NCBI RefSeq assembly: GCF_009905375.1 | Contig: NC_133657.1 | Coordinates: forward strand, 41,473,853-41,537,852 | Reading direction: 5' to 3' | Source of the DNA: Apium graveolens | Taxonomy: Eukaryota; Streptophyta; Magnoliopsida; Apiales; Apiaceae | DNA length: 64,000 nucleotides | Shown: positions 21,727-32,269 of the stretch, piece after piece | Position numbering within the stretch: the stretch's first letter is position 1 | How the letters are laid out: each line of letters starts with the position of its first letter | The notes under the pieces: model-generated | Told to the model about the DNA's origin: nothing | Seen by the model: only the letters and a program-made list of their open reading frames with translations | Databases searched by the model: none | Made by a program: the position numbers and the translations under genes

Positions 21727-24700
21727 ATGGCACCTAAAAGAAAAGCACAACCCGACTCATCAAATGGAAACACCGAGAGCCAAAACAATAATAACCAGAG
21801 GGATCAGATGTTTAATCTCATGCAACAGCAGATGTTGATGATGCAACAACAAATGCAGCAGCAACAACAGCAGTTCCAGTAACAGATATTACAGCAAGCC
21901 GCTCATCCAGGACATCAAGTACCACCAGCAGCACCTACGGTCACTTCCAAGCAATTTCAGTCAGTAAAACCTCCGGAATTTATGGGTTCCACGGATCCTA
22001 CAAAAGCGAGAGCTTGGCTGAAAGAGATGGAAACGGCTTTTTCGTTGGTAAAGGTTGAGGAAGAACAGAAGACGGATTTCGCTAGCTACTTTCTGAAAGG
22101 TGAAGCTAATTACTGGTGGGAATCGAAGAAAGCTTTGGAAAAAGAAGGTGTGGTGACCTGGGATAGATTCACTGATCTTTTCTTGGAGAAATATTTTCCT
22201 CGTTTTATGAAGAACCGGATGGAGATCAAGTTCCTGGAGCTGAAGCAAGACAACTTATCGGTTGCGGATTATGAGATCAAGTTCACTGAATTGGCAAGAT
22301 TTGTTCCAGAGCAAGTGGATACGGACGAGAAGCGGGCCAAAAGATTCCAGCAAGGACTGAAACCATGGATTCGTAGCAGGGTAGCTGTGTTTGAACTGAC
22401 AACTTATACGGCTGTTGTTCAGAAGGCTATGATTATTGAAGGTGAAAGCGAAGCAGCTCAGAAAGAGAAAGGACCAGGAAATTTTCAGAATCGTTTCAAC
22501 AAAAGGCCGGGATTTCAAGCTCGAGGAAAAGTAAATTTTAGGAGACCGGAACAAAACAACCAGAGGATGTGTAATCGACTTCCTGCCCCAACTCAGCAAA
22601 GACTTATTCGACCGCCTATACCTGATTGCAGAACGTGTGGTAAAAAGCATATGGGGATTTGCAACAAGCCAAATGTCACGTGTTTTAAGTGCAAGCAAAG
22701 GGGACACTATTCTGGAGAATGTCCAATGGGAAAAGCAGAAGTTACTTGTTTCCAATGTGGGAGAAAAGGACATATCGCCAGAGACTGCAGAGGAATTACA
22801 ATGGCCGCTAGTATTCCAAGAGTTTTAGCATTACCTCCACCTCCACTACCACAACAAAATCAACCCAGAGCAAGGACTTTCAATATGTCAATGAAGGAAG
22901 CGGTACAGAGTCCGAATGTGATTACAGGTACACTCCCTGTAAATTCCGTAAATGCTTTAGTATTGATTGATTCAGGAGCTACTAGATCTTTTATTTCTGA
23001 AGATTTTATCTCTAAGATAGATTATGAGATCCAGTGGTTATATGAAGTGTTAGTCATAAAATTAGCAAATGATGATCAGGTTGCAGTAGATCGAGTATGC
23101 CCGAGTTGTGATATTGAGATAGGGAGATGTCATTTTTCAGTTGATTTGATACCTTTTAGGCTAGGGGAGTTTGATGTTATTCTAGGAATGGATTGGCTAT
23201 CTAGTAATAATGCTCAGATTGATTGTGCGAATAAGAGAATGAAATTGCAAACTGAAGAAAATGAAACGGTAATATTTAAAGGTGAGAAACAAAAGCAGAA
23301 ATTTCTATCAATAATGCAGACGAGAAGATTACTACGCCTAGGATGTCAAGCTTACTTAGCCTATGTATGGGATGCTGATAAGGAAAATCCGAAGATTGAA
23401 GATATTCCTGTAGTTTGTGAGTTTCTTGATGTTTTTCCAGACGAACTACCAGGACTTCCACCAGATCGAGAAATCGAGTTCATTATTGACTTGACGCCAG
23501 GGACTGAACCAATTTCGAAAGCTCCATATCGAATGGCACCTGTTGAAATGAGGGAATTAGTAAAGCAGTTGCAAGAACTTCTCGACAAAGGAATCATAAG
23601 GCCAAGTGTATCCCCATGGGGCGTGCCAGTATTGTTCGTGAAAAAGAAGGATGGTAGTATGCGACTGTGTATTGATTATCGTGAGCTGAACAAGTTAACT
23701 ATCAAGAATAAATATCTTTTACCTCGCATCGATGATTTATTTGATCAACTAAAAGGAGCAGCATGGTTTTCGAAAATCGACTTACGATCAGGCTATCATC
23801 AGTTAAAGATCAAGGCCGAAGATATTCCTAAGACAGCGTTCAGAACGAGGTACGGACACTACGAATTTCTTGTGATGGCTTTTGGATTGACGAATGCACC
23901 TGCAGCGTTTATGGATTTGATGAATCGAGTATTCAAGAAGTATCTGGATAAGTTTATCATTGTATTTATTGATGACATCTTGATATACTCAAAGACAGAA
24001 GAAGAACATACAGCGCATTTAAGAACGACATTGGAGATATTACGAAAGGAGCAGCTTTACGCAAAATTTTCAAAATGTGAATTTTGGTTGAAAGAAGTGC
24101 AGTTTCTAGGGCATATCATCAGTAGAGAAGGCATTCAAGTTGATCCAGCAAAGATTGAAGCTGTGTTGAATTGGGAAAGACCAAGGACGCCGACAGAGGT
24201 TCGAAGTTTCTTAGGATTGGCAGGATATTATCGAAGATTTGTCAAAGATTTTGCGAAGATAGCAACACCGTTGACCAAGTTAACTCGACAAAGTGAAAAG
24301 TTTGAATGGAATAGTAAGTGTGAAGAAAGTTTTCAAGAGTTGAAGAATCGGTTGGTGACTGCACCAGTATTAGTACTGCCAGACGAGCAAGGAAATTTTG
24401 TTATTTAGAGTGACGCTTCGTATCGTGGGCTAGGATGTGTGTTGATGCAACATGGTAACGTCATTGCATATGCTTCGAGACAACTTAAACCTCATGAACA
24501 GAAATATCCTACGCATGATCTGGAATTGGCAGCAATTGTATTTGCATTGAAGCTTTGGAGACATTATCTGTACGATGAAAAATGCGAAATCTACACGGAT
24601 CATAAAAGTCTGAAGTATATCTTCACGCAAAAGGAACTGAACATGCGACAACGTCGATGGCTGGAATTGATTAAAGGTTATGATGTTACAATCAGTTATC

Positions 24701-25257
24701 ATCCAGGAAAAGCAAATGTTGTAGCGGATGCGTTAAGTAGAAAAGAAAAGATTGAACTTATTCGAAAACGGATCGAGGCAGCGCAAAACAGGCAAAGCAA
24801 ATATGCAGACCAAGCAAGGAAGGATATGGACTATCAGGAAGGAGAACACGTATTGCTCAAAATATCGCCATGGAAAGGATTGACCAGATTTGGCAGTAAA
24901 GGGAAATTGAAGTCACGATATGTTGGGCCATTTGAAATTTTGAAGAAAATTGGGAAGGTTGCGTACGAGTTAGCTCTACCACCCCATATGCAGCATATTC
25001 ACAACGTATTTCATGTATCTATGCTTAAGAAGTACAATCCTGATACAAGGCGTGTAATAGAATATGAACCAGTAGAACTTCAGGCAGATTTGTCGTATAT
25101 AGAGCAGCCGATAAGGATTTTAGATCGGCAAGAGAGGGTATTAAGAAATAAGTCTGTGTCATTAGTAAGAGTCTTGTGGAGAAACCCAGTGGTTGAAGAA
25201 TCAACCTGGGAGCTTGAAAGTGAAATGTTAGAAAAGTATCCTCAGTTATTTGCATAG
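21727..25257 (+). pseudogene. gag-pol: Element F gag-pol in one frame, with two stops and no integrase core
   Basis: Gag begins MAPKRKAQPDSS, then a poly-Gln tract cut by a TAA at 21880 (a Gln codon expected). A Retrotrans_gag domain ([20 protein letters not shown]) and two zinc knuckles follow, [14 protein letters not shown] near codon 319 and [14 protein letters not shown] near 341. Protease has [10 protein letters not shown], with Asp near 415. RT has [11 protein letters not shown] and FIDDILIYS near 747. A TAG at 24406 opens the RNase H domain, which follows in frame ([13 protein letters not shown]). Straight after DALSRKEK, near 24751, the frame jumps to the integrase C-terminal region ([18 protein letters not shown]) and a chromodomain-like end (EESTWELE). 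About 1 kb encoding the integrase zinc and DDE core is absent. Confidence 0.9.
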
Positions 25258-25283
25258 TGTGATTCTGAGGACAGAATCCTGTT

Positions 25284-25296
25284 AAGGGGGGGAGAA
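25284..25296 (+). other. Element F polypurine tract
   Basis: AAGGGGGGGAGAA lies directly before the TGTAACG start of the 3' LTR. Confidence 0.88.
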
Positions 25297-28200
25297 TGTA
25301 ACGACCGAGAAATTACGCTTGTATTATATTATAATAATGCTAAATTATGTGTATTATTATGTGATTAAATGTGTTAAGTCGTTAAACCCTAACTGCTATG
25401 TGTTATGTGTTGGTTGTTTTGATCCAAACGTGTTTTGGATATTTATTGAGCGTTTTATCGTCAGTTATATATATTATATTAAAACCTGTACAGCTCAAAA
25501 CTATGTTTTAAAAGCCCATATTTCAAACAAAATCATTGGCTCTATTTTATTAAAAATGCCCTATACCATATAGCTATTCTGAACCCCTAGACGTTTTACA
25601 AATTGACCTTTTTCGCGAAAAACGACTTTTCCGGACCCCTTCGGGTACCAAAAACCCCACAAAAATTATATTTTTATTTTTATATGATCATGAAATTATC
25701 ATATATCATTTTTCTTTGTATTTTTGTAATTTTCACAATTTTTGGGAATTTTTAGTATTTATTTTGTATTTATTAGATATTTAAAAATTCAATATTAATA
25801 CCCAAAAATTATAAAAATTGGGGCCAAATATTTTTATTAGGAGTGTAATTAGACCCTTAATTTTACTTAGGGGTATTATTTTCATAAATATAAATACCTG
25901 AATTATTATTAATTAAATCAGTTAATTATACTTAAAAATCAGAAAATAAAAAGAAAATCAGAAAAGGGAATTAGGGTTAGGGTTTTGTGAAGAACAGCAG
26001 CAGAATTAATCGCGAATTTGAAGGTGATTCCGGAGTCCAAATCGTTCATGTAAGTAGTCAAATTGAAGCTGGTGATTCGTAGTTTATGATTATGTAACCG
26101 TTTTTATTGTTTGATTTCTTGATTTTTGATTTGTATTTTCGGGTTTAATTCTCGAATTCGGGTTTGATTTTTCTGATTGTTGTTTGATGATTTCGTTACC
26201 ACGAGCGTTTAGATCGTCGATTATGGAGTCGATTGACACCGGGTTTGAGTCTGTTGGTGTTGTTTTTGGTATCGCCGGAGAACCACCGTCGATGGCGGCT
26301 GTTCTTGTGGTTGCGGCGTCGGGACGTCGAAACGAAGAAGGAGGTGGACGAGGGGAGATGCTGGGCTTGATTATCGAACAAAAACGCAGCCGAACGAGCC
26401 TGGAATCGTGTTGGTTGCCCTTCGTTTGGTTCGCCGGAAATTTCCGCCGGTGTCGGATTCTGGGTGCAGGGCGGTGTTCTTCCCTACCCGATTGGGTTGG
26501 GGACGACCCGGTTTGCAACCCGGTTTCGACCCGGGTTTGATCCTAAAAGTCCAACCCCTGTTCCTGTTTTTGTGTTTCTGATTAAATTATTTATTTATTT
26601 ATATTTTAGTAATTAAAAATCAGTTTTAATAATTCTAAAAATTAATTAAAAATTAGTTTTTAATTCTGAAAAATAGTATTAATAATTTCTGAATTATTTT
26701 ATTAAATTATAAATTCGAATTTATTTATTTAATTAATTATTTAATTATTTATCTAATTATTTATTAATTGTCTAATTAATTAATAATTGGGTAATTAATT
26801 AATAATTAGGTAATTAATTAATAAACAAAGATTAGAAATAATTAAGTAATATGATTAATAATCTAATAATTAGTTAATAATGCGAATAATGATTCGATAA
26901 TTAGAATTATTATTCGAGCGTTAGTTATTCGAATAATATTGTGGTAATTATTCGTATCGTATAACTAGTTATCGGTAATTATCTGTTTAGCGAATCGTAC
27001 GAGGAGCAATAATAATAGAATAGTTCGATAATTATGTGGAAATTGCGAGTAGCTCGTAGTTATACGAGTGATTAATCGTTAAGTTGGTTTATAATTCGAG
27101 TAATTCGTAGTTATTCGATAAATAGCGTATCGGTTAATTAAATCGATTGATTATTTGTAAATAATCGATCTGATCGAATAAGTAATAATAATTTGTAATA
27201 AATAATAATAATTCCTAATAATTAGGGATTAATTATTTTAAAATATAATAATTATTAATTAATTATTTTAAAATATAATTAAGGATTGTTTAATTATAAT
27301 TAATTATTTATAATTAATTATTAATTAATTAAATCTTGTTTAATTCATAATAATTCAACCGTTAGTCCGATTTGAGCGAAACGAAGACCCCTAGACTCAG
27401 AAAAATGAGACGAATCCAATAAAAATAGTTGTAAGTTATAATTTCTTCCGAAAAGAGAATGGTTTGGTGATAATTGATAGTTCGTAGGTCCTAGTAGGGG
27501 TATAATTGAGCCGAATAAATCCCGAAAAATTATAATAAAATCATATAAGACTAGTAATGCAGATATGAGTCCAGAATTGATTCTAAAAATAATTATAAGT
27601 CTAGAAATTGATTATGTGTTTTATGTGCTACGTGCTTTACGTGATTATGTGAATAGATGTGCTATATAAATGTATGTGTATATATGCGAGTCAGATAGAA
27701 ACGCATGGGTAGACCGATAAGGTTGCGTGTTATCAATTCAAGATACACGTATATAGTAAGTTATCTAAACGCCTATCTTTCCATGATTTGTTCAGTGTTA
27801 GCAAGGCAGAGCAAGCTAGGGTCAGAAGGCGGTGAGTTAAACCAGGTTAAGTACGTGCAAGGCAAGTTTTTTCCCCTATTCTAAATTCAGAATAGTGATT
27901 TATATTTCTTTTCTATCGTATCAGTTCTCTTTGATAATCATTGTTCATATACACTGTTATCCAATTATTATTGCTTGTTTCCAATTTCATTTCAATTCTT
28001 GATTCACCCAATTTATTGAATTCCCTGTACATATTTCAATTCCTTTACCCTTGTTACATATACTCTGGTATATCCTGGTGTTGGGATATATCAATAGCAT
28101 TCCGATTGTTCCGGATGCTAAGTCTTGGACTGGATGGTTACTATACGGGCTGGGTTTTACCCAGACCATTATTTAATAGGTCGTAGTTGCCTGAGTACTC

Positions 28201-28907
28201 CTTATGTTGGTTGGGTCTATGTAGTTGGGTATAGATCCGCACTATATTTTGACTGATCAGCAGGTTATAGTGCATATGTTGGTTCTTGTTTCCAGTCTTG
28301 TTCATTTGGTACTCGCCAGCATTGGCAAATTACTATCCTATACAGATTCAGATGGTTGTTCCAACCAGCAGCTTATTGGTTCACTTATTTCTCTTTCTTT
28401 ATACTATATATATTGTTGCAGGCTTGTTGAGCAATTTTGGCTCATCCCTTTTTATTGTTATTCCTATTGTTTTACAGTTAAGGTAGAGAATGAAACCCAT
28501 CAGGACCCGCATAGTCAAGAAGCGAGTCAAGCAGCGGGACCCTCTTATACCAAGAGTGTTCCTTCCTATTCCCGAAGAGAGCTTTGAATTTCCAGATCAG
28601 GTGTAGCAGGATAAGTAGTAATGTTGGGTTGAATAAAAGTCTTGTATAGTTTGAATAAAAGTTGTGTAATGAGATTGTAGACAGAATAAAGTTTTGTAAC
28701 AAAGAGAGTTCTTGAGACAGGTTTTATTTAGTTGGGTTTGTAACAAAGTGTAGTATGTGGTTCTTTTTTTCAACTCAGACCTCAAAAGATCCTGAGTAGT
28801 GATAGTTCGGGGTAATTATTATATTTATATTCCGCTTGTGCAGGTTTAGTTGGTAATTGTTGTTAATAACGCCCCAAATCTATACCCCGGATTTGGAAGG
28901 TGTTATA
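25297..28907 (+). repeat. Element F 3' LTR (3.6 kb)
   Basis: 3611 bp, TGTAACGACC...GGTGTTATA. It aligns with 16681-20290 throughout, with scattered substitutions and a few short indels in the stretches compared. It is followed by CTGCT at 28908-28912. Confidence 0.93.
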
Positions 28908-29104
28908 CTGCTGGCACAAAGGAGCAATGTTTCAAATGCAAAAGATACGGGCATCTGGCAAAGAATTGTAGATCCCAAATGGACGAAGAAGACATGACAC
29001 ATTTTATCGAGGAGAACCACTCCTGTAGAGTTGGGGGTGAGAAGTGCACCCTGGAGAGAAGTACTCCAAAATTGTTTTTGATGATACGTGCATCAAACTT
29101 GATA

Positions 29105-29170
29105 GTGGTGAGAAGTGCATCACAAAAATGAAGAGATGGTGGTGAGAAGTGCATCACAAAAATGAAGAGA
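29105..29170 (+). repeat. 34-bp tandem duplication in the tail of element E
   Basis: The unit beginning GTGGTGAGAAGTGCATCACA occurs twice in a row (29105 and 29139). A related GGGGTGAGAAGTGCACC lies further left near 29034. It is located between the gag end and the polypurine tract. Confidence 0.8.
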
Positions 29171-29194
29171 AGTGCTTCATAAGTTTAAGATTAT

Positions 29195-29203
29195 GGGGGT
29201 GAA
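29195..29203 (+). other. Element E polypurine tract
   Basis: GGGGGTGAA directly before the 3' LTR; short and interrupted by one T. Confidence 0.65.
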
Positions 29204-29537
29204 TGTTGGAAAAATAATCATAAACTTGTTTTATTTGTTTAATTGTTTTAAATAAATTGTTTTGTTTATTTGTAATAGTCAGGCATCAGTTAGATCGTTG
29301 AGCTGGTCTTTTGTGTCGTGGAGTCAATGTAGGAACTGAAGGAATAAGTCTCAGACGTGTAGTTGCACTAGGAGAGTTAGTTTTCAAAGTGACCCTTGTT
29401 TTTAGTCACTCTAGTTGTTCATTTTCTATTTATTTATATTACTTCTGTATTAAGAAAATAGAACAGTACGCTATTTTTATTCTCATTTTTCAGGTTGATA
29501 TTTTGTTTCCCTGTTATGTATAAATAAAGGTTCTACA
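29204..29537 (+). repeat. Element E 3' LTR
   Basis: 334 bp, TGTTGG...TTCTACA, matching 15525-15867 apart from a 9-bp gap and scattered substitutions. It is followed by GGTCG. Confidence 0.93.
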
Positions 29538-29542
29538 GGTCG

Positions 29543-30466
29543 TGGCCCTTGAGTTGTGGGTATGGGCAGGGGTATTGCCCAAGGACCCCAACCACCCCAC
29601 GACGGAAACCACTGCTGTTGTTGGTTGATTGGAGGGCGTGACGGCGGCTGGTTGTGGCCTGAGAAGTTGCTGCCAGAGAACTATCCGTTGCCAGAAAAGC
29701 GACGCTGGTGTTGGTTGTTACTGCTTCCATTTCCTTCCCGTCGATTACGGTTCACAGTATTATTTTTGACAGGGTATTGTGGATGCTGTTGAGTACTACC
29801 CTCACTGTCAGTAGGCGGGCCTCCGTTAGAAGTGGTAAGAAGAGCAGATGCATTGTTGCCGGCCTCTCTTGTGGAAGTGTTTTTGATGGTGCGTTCACGA
29901 AGTTTTAAACGGGGAGCGACAACTTTCAAAGGGAGGAAGCGGGTCCTGGTTATGGATGTAACCAGAATATGACTTAGGAAGGCCTCCGATAAGTTTGAGA
30001 ACCAGACGACTATTGGATACCGGAGCATCAATGTCGGCGAGCTGATTAGCTAATGACTTGACGTGATTGCAATATGCATCAATAGAGAAGAATTGATCAA
30101 AGTTTAAGGCTGCCAAATCTTTCTCAAGATGTGTGGCTCGGGAGCCTTTGTTATCACGGAAAATAACTTCTAGACGAAGCCATGCTTGCTTTCAGGAGAT
30201 CAAGGGAAATAGTGCCATAGATCCACTGTAGGACGACTGCATCAAGACGTAGCCAGAGAGGGAGATCGGCGGTTTTCAATGCGTCATATGTTGCCTTGGC
30301 TTTGGCATCCGTGGGAGGGTAAATATGCTCGAGAAGATTATGCACCCGAAGCTGCACTTTGAAGAGAGTAGCCCAGGAATGATATAGGGCGTTTTCATTA
30401 TCCAATGTGATAGGAATGAGGGATTTGACGTTGGGGCTGGGTGTAACTTTTGTTTGTTGTCAGACA
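29543..30466 (-). pseudogene. D: gag remnant
   Basis: On the minus strand from the ATG at 30466 (MSDNKQKLHPAPTSNPS), three frames in turn give a copia gag. Motifs are WATLFKVQLRVHNLLEHI and LPLWLRLDAVVLQWIYGTIS, then FDQFFSIDAYCNHVKSLANQ and LVLKLIGGLP. A Gly/Asn-rich tail follows. At least two frameshifts separate these pieces, so no protein can be made. The continuation to protease is at 15519, beyond element E. Confidence 0.82.
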
Positions 30467-30545
30467 TGGTGTAGAAGACGTAAAGAGGAAGGAAGAGATG
30501 TAGTTGAGAAGAATGGAGGTCCAGCAAAAGACTACACTGATATCG

Positions 30546-30638
30546 TATTAGAATGTAATTCCCTGACTTTCTCATTCATATGAATTGGTTAATTTACATG
30601 AATGACAAAATGTAATCTACCCTACATATGTTCTAACA
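30546..30638 (-). repeat. D: short 5' LTR
   Basis: A 93-bp segment bounded by TATTAGAATG (probably mutated TGTTAGAA) and TTCTAACA, next to a degenerate primer site at about 30534-30545 (8 of 12 matches to the iMet complement). With no second LTR in the window, the size rests only on these inverted ends. Confidence 0.5.
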
Positions 30639-31242
30639 TTATCCAATTATTTACGAACAGGCAAAATTAGCAAATTATGACTATAAAGTCTCAATTAATA
30701 GGGTAATAAAAGTCTATCAAGTTTGGTGATGTGATGTGTTGGGTCGCTTAATGGTGGGTGTCGGCAATGATCGTGGGTTTGTGTGTCTGCAGATAAAGTT
30801 TGAGCACAAGTTGCCTTCATCATTTTCTAGTTTTTTTACGTTCTAATGGGACTGTAGCAGATGAAGTCTCTCTAGATTGCCCTTGGTTTCATTTCATGAT
30901 TTGCACAGGAGCGATTTAGTTTAAGTAAATTTCTACTATTGTTCAAATGGCATGAGTAATCTCAAATGCAAAGTTTGGCTTTTTCGTGTGTTTTGTCCTG
31001 AAGGTTCTTCGCTCCTGTTAATAATTTCTGTAGGCCTATATCAACCTCATCAGAGAGAGCATGTTAAAAGTAAGCTTATGGAAATGTGAAATCATTCTGG
31101 AAACCTTATTATGGACTATGCAATGTAGCATTAAATAACAACCAGGGATTACACTTTTTGCCATCAGAAATCTGTTGCCTCTTCTGCAATTGCTTGTTGC
31201 AATTTGAGTTGCATGTATTTTGCTACGGTTGAATGCACTAAC

Positions 31243-31608
31243 TCAAGCTCTAAGCTTATTGTTGTAGTAGCATTTTCCCGTGCACTTGAGTGTCTGTGTC
31301 GCCATGACCTCAGTTTCTCTCAATCTACAAACTTTAAGATCAATTTGATGCTTTCTAATGTCTGTAGAGTTCAGTTCATATTGCAAGATTTCAAGTGCAT
31401 ATTGAGTTTCACCAAGTTTGTTAGGCTGAGTTTTTTTAGTGGATCTCCCAGAATTACATTCTCCTTTGTGATTATGTTCAAATTTAAGTTGGAGCAAACA
31501 AGGATGATTGTATCGTTTGCAAGTTAAGCTGGGCTCTTGCTGGAATGATCTAGCGGAAGCAAATATTCGTAACTTTGTTATTAAACTTAATTCGGCACGA
31601 CGACGCAA
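31243..31608 (-). pseudogene. Possible coding fragment, unknown origin
   Basis: A 121-codon minus-strand frame whose second half (LGETQYALEILQYELN, then a KVCRLRETEVMATQTL run) looks like part of a coiled-coil protein. The first half reads like non-coding sequence. It has no convincing start or partner exon and could be a captured or decayed gene piece, or chance. Confidence 0.2.
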
Positions 31609-31667
31609 TTAAGAGAAAGGGCAATTTACCTTATGGTATAGCACATGACAACCCAATTCAAATCTAA

Positions 31668-31687
31668 CCCCCCCCCCCCCCCCCCCC
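31668..31687. repeat. Poly-C run (20 bases)
   Basis: An uninterrupted run of 20 C between the gene's likely 3' UTR and element D. Length is likely unreliable in sequencing. Confidence 0.8.
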
Positions 31688-32269
31688 ATATACTGCGAAT
31701 CAAATAGAAATTCCCAGTAGAAAAAATGTACCCCCATTTACACGCCCTCAATACAAGCATACATTTGACCGATTACCAGCAAAATGTGAAACCCTACCAT
31801 ATAACACTTCCCTCTTACATGGACAGTTGTCATTGCCGATCACTCAACAATCATGTTAATACAAAGCTTGGAAACACACAAACATCTGCTTTCAGCATTA
31901 CTAGGTGACGTTATGATGTATATGACTACTAGTTATGCTTGGTCAAATTGGAAACATTAAAAAATTGCTTACATATATGTTCAGCCCATCAGTGGAAGTT
32001 TAATTGTACATAATAGATTAAGGAACTTGTTAAAATCTTATAGCTCCAACAAAGTGGGTAAAGCGTCTCAAATATACAAAACAACCATACATCTCGTCTA
32101 CAAGAACCCATCGGAACCTCAGTCGGTTAGAACTTTCTGACAGCAAGGTTCCTGAGGGGTCGAAAGCAGCTCAAATTAGAAGTTATTCAGCCGTTCTGCT
32201 CAAATAACACCCTAAAAAGAGTATGTTTCATGTTATACTGCTATATTTATAACTTCCAAATGCTACTTA

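Larger units (their letters stand above)
16681..28907 (+). mobile_element. Element F: 12.2-kb Ty3/gypsy chromovirus-type element without integrase core
   Basis: It has two 3.6-kb LTRs (16681-20290 and 25297-28907), an iMet-like primer site, an extra ORF, gag-pol, a polypurine tract and a perfect CTGCT target duplication (16676-16680 and 28908-28912). The order PR-RT-RNaseH-IN, with a C-terminal chromodomain-like segment, places it with chromoviruses, probably Tekay/Del, which often have very long LTRs. The integrase catalytic core is missing in frame and two nonsense codons interrupt gag-pol, so it cannot move by itself. The LTRs remain closely similar and the insertion boundaries are clean. 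Confidence 0.92.
15966..29131 (+). pseudogene. gag: Element E gag, interrupted by element F
   Basis: The first part (15966-16680) starts MASNNFKGDHYNSWAIKM and is a typical copia UBN2-type gag (KEAWTKIKEEFEG, LNLKREFEMMRMK). It ends in a first zinc-binding motif around CNHYHKMDHEEKGC, where F is inserted. The second part (28913-29131) resumes with a second knuckle, CFKCKRYGHLAKNC, one base out of frame with the first part, and a short acidic tail. An upstream in-frame extension to 15939 lies in the leader, so the ATG at 15966 is preferred. The protein could have served as a trans-acting or structural gag before F arrived. Confidence 0.85.
15525..29537 (+). mobile_element. Element E: 1.8-kb gag-only copia element, split by element F
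   Basis: Once the 12.2-kb gypsy insertion (16681-28912, including one duplication copy) is set aside, E is about 1.78 kb: LTR, iMet primer site, a single gag gene, a repeat-rich tail, polypurine tract and LTR. No protease, integrase or RT is present. This is the layout of terminal-repeat elements with a GAG domain (TR-GAG), which must borrow pol from relatives. It has a clean 5-bp target duplication and sits within the gag-to-protease part of element D. Confidence 0.88.
1..30638 (-). mobile_element. Element D: old Ty1/copia element, split into three pieces
   Basis: D occupies 1-1225, 14522-15524 and 29543-30638; everything between belongs to later insertions. Read on the minus strand from the right, it shows a short LTR, gag, protease, GAG-pre-integrase, integrase and the start of reverse transcriptase, in copia order. 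The reading frames are broken by stops and indels in every piece, so it is dead and is the oldest layer of the stack. The 3' part, including the rest of RT, RNase H and the second LTR, lies left of the window. Its short LTR with TGTTAGAA/TTCTAACA-like ends suggests an Ale/Retrofit-like lineage, which is inference. Confidence 0.85.
30639..32269. other. Region between retrotransposon block and the DHHC gene
   Basis: No intact gene. The part next to 32269 should include the 3' UTR of the minus-strand S-acyltransferase gene. A 20-C homopolymer lies at 31668-31687 and a possible coding relic at 31243-31608. The remainder shows nothing recognisable. Confidence 0.5.

Noticed and set aside
31204..31527. 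107-codon plus-strand ORF
   Set aside because: Opposite-strand shadow of a weak coding relic; no motif and no start context.
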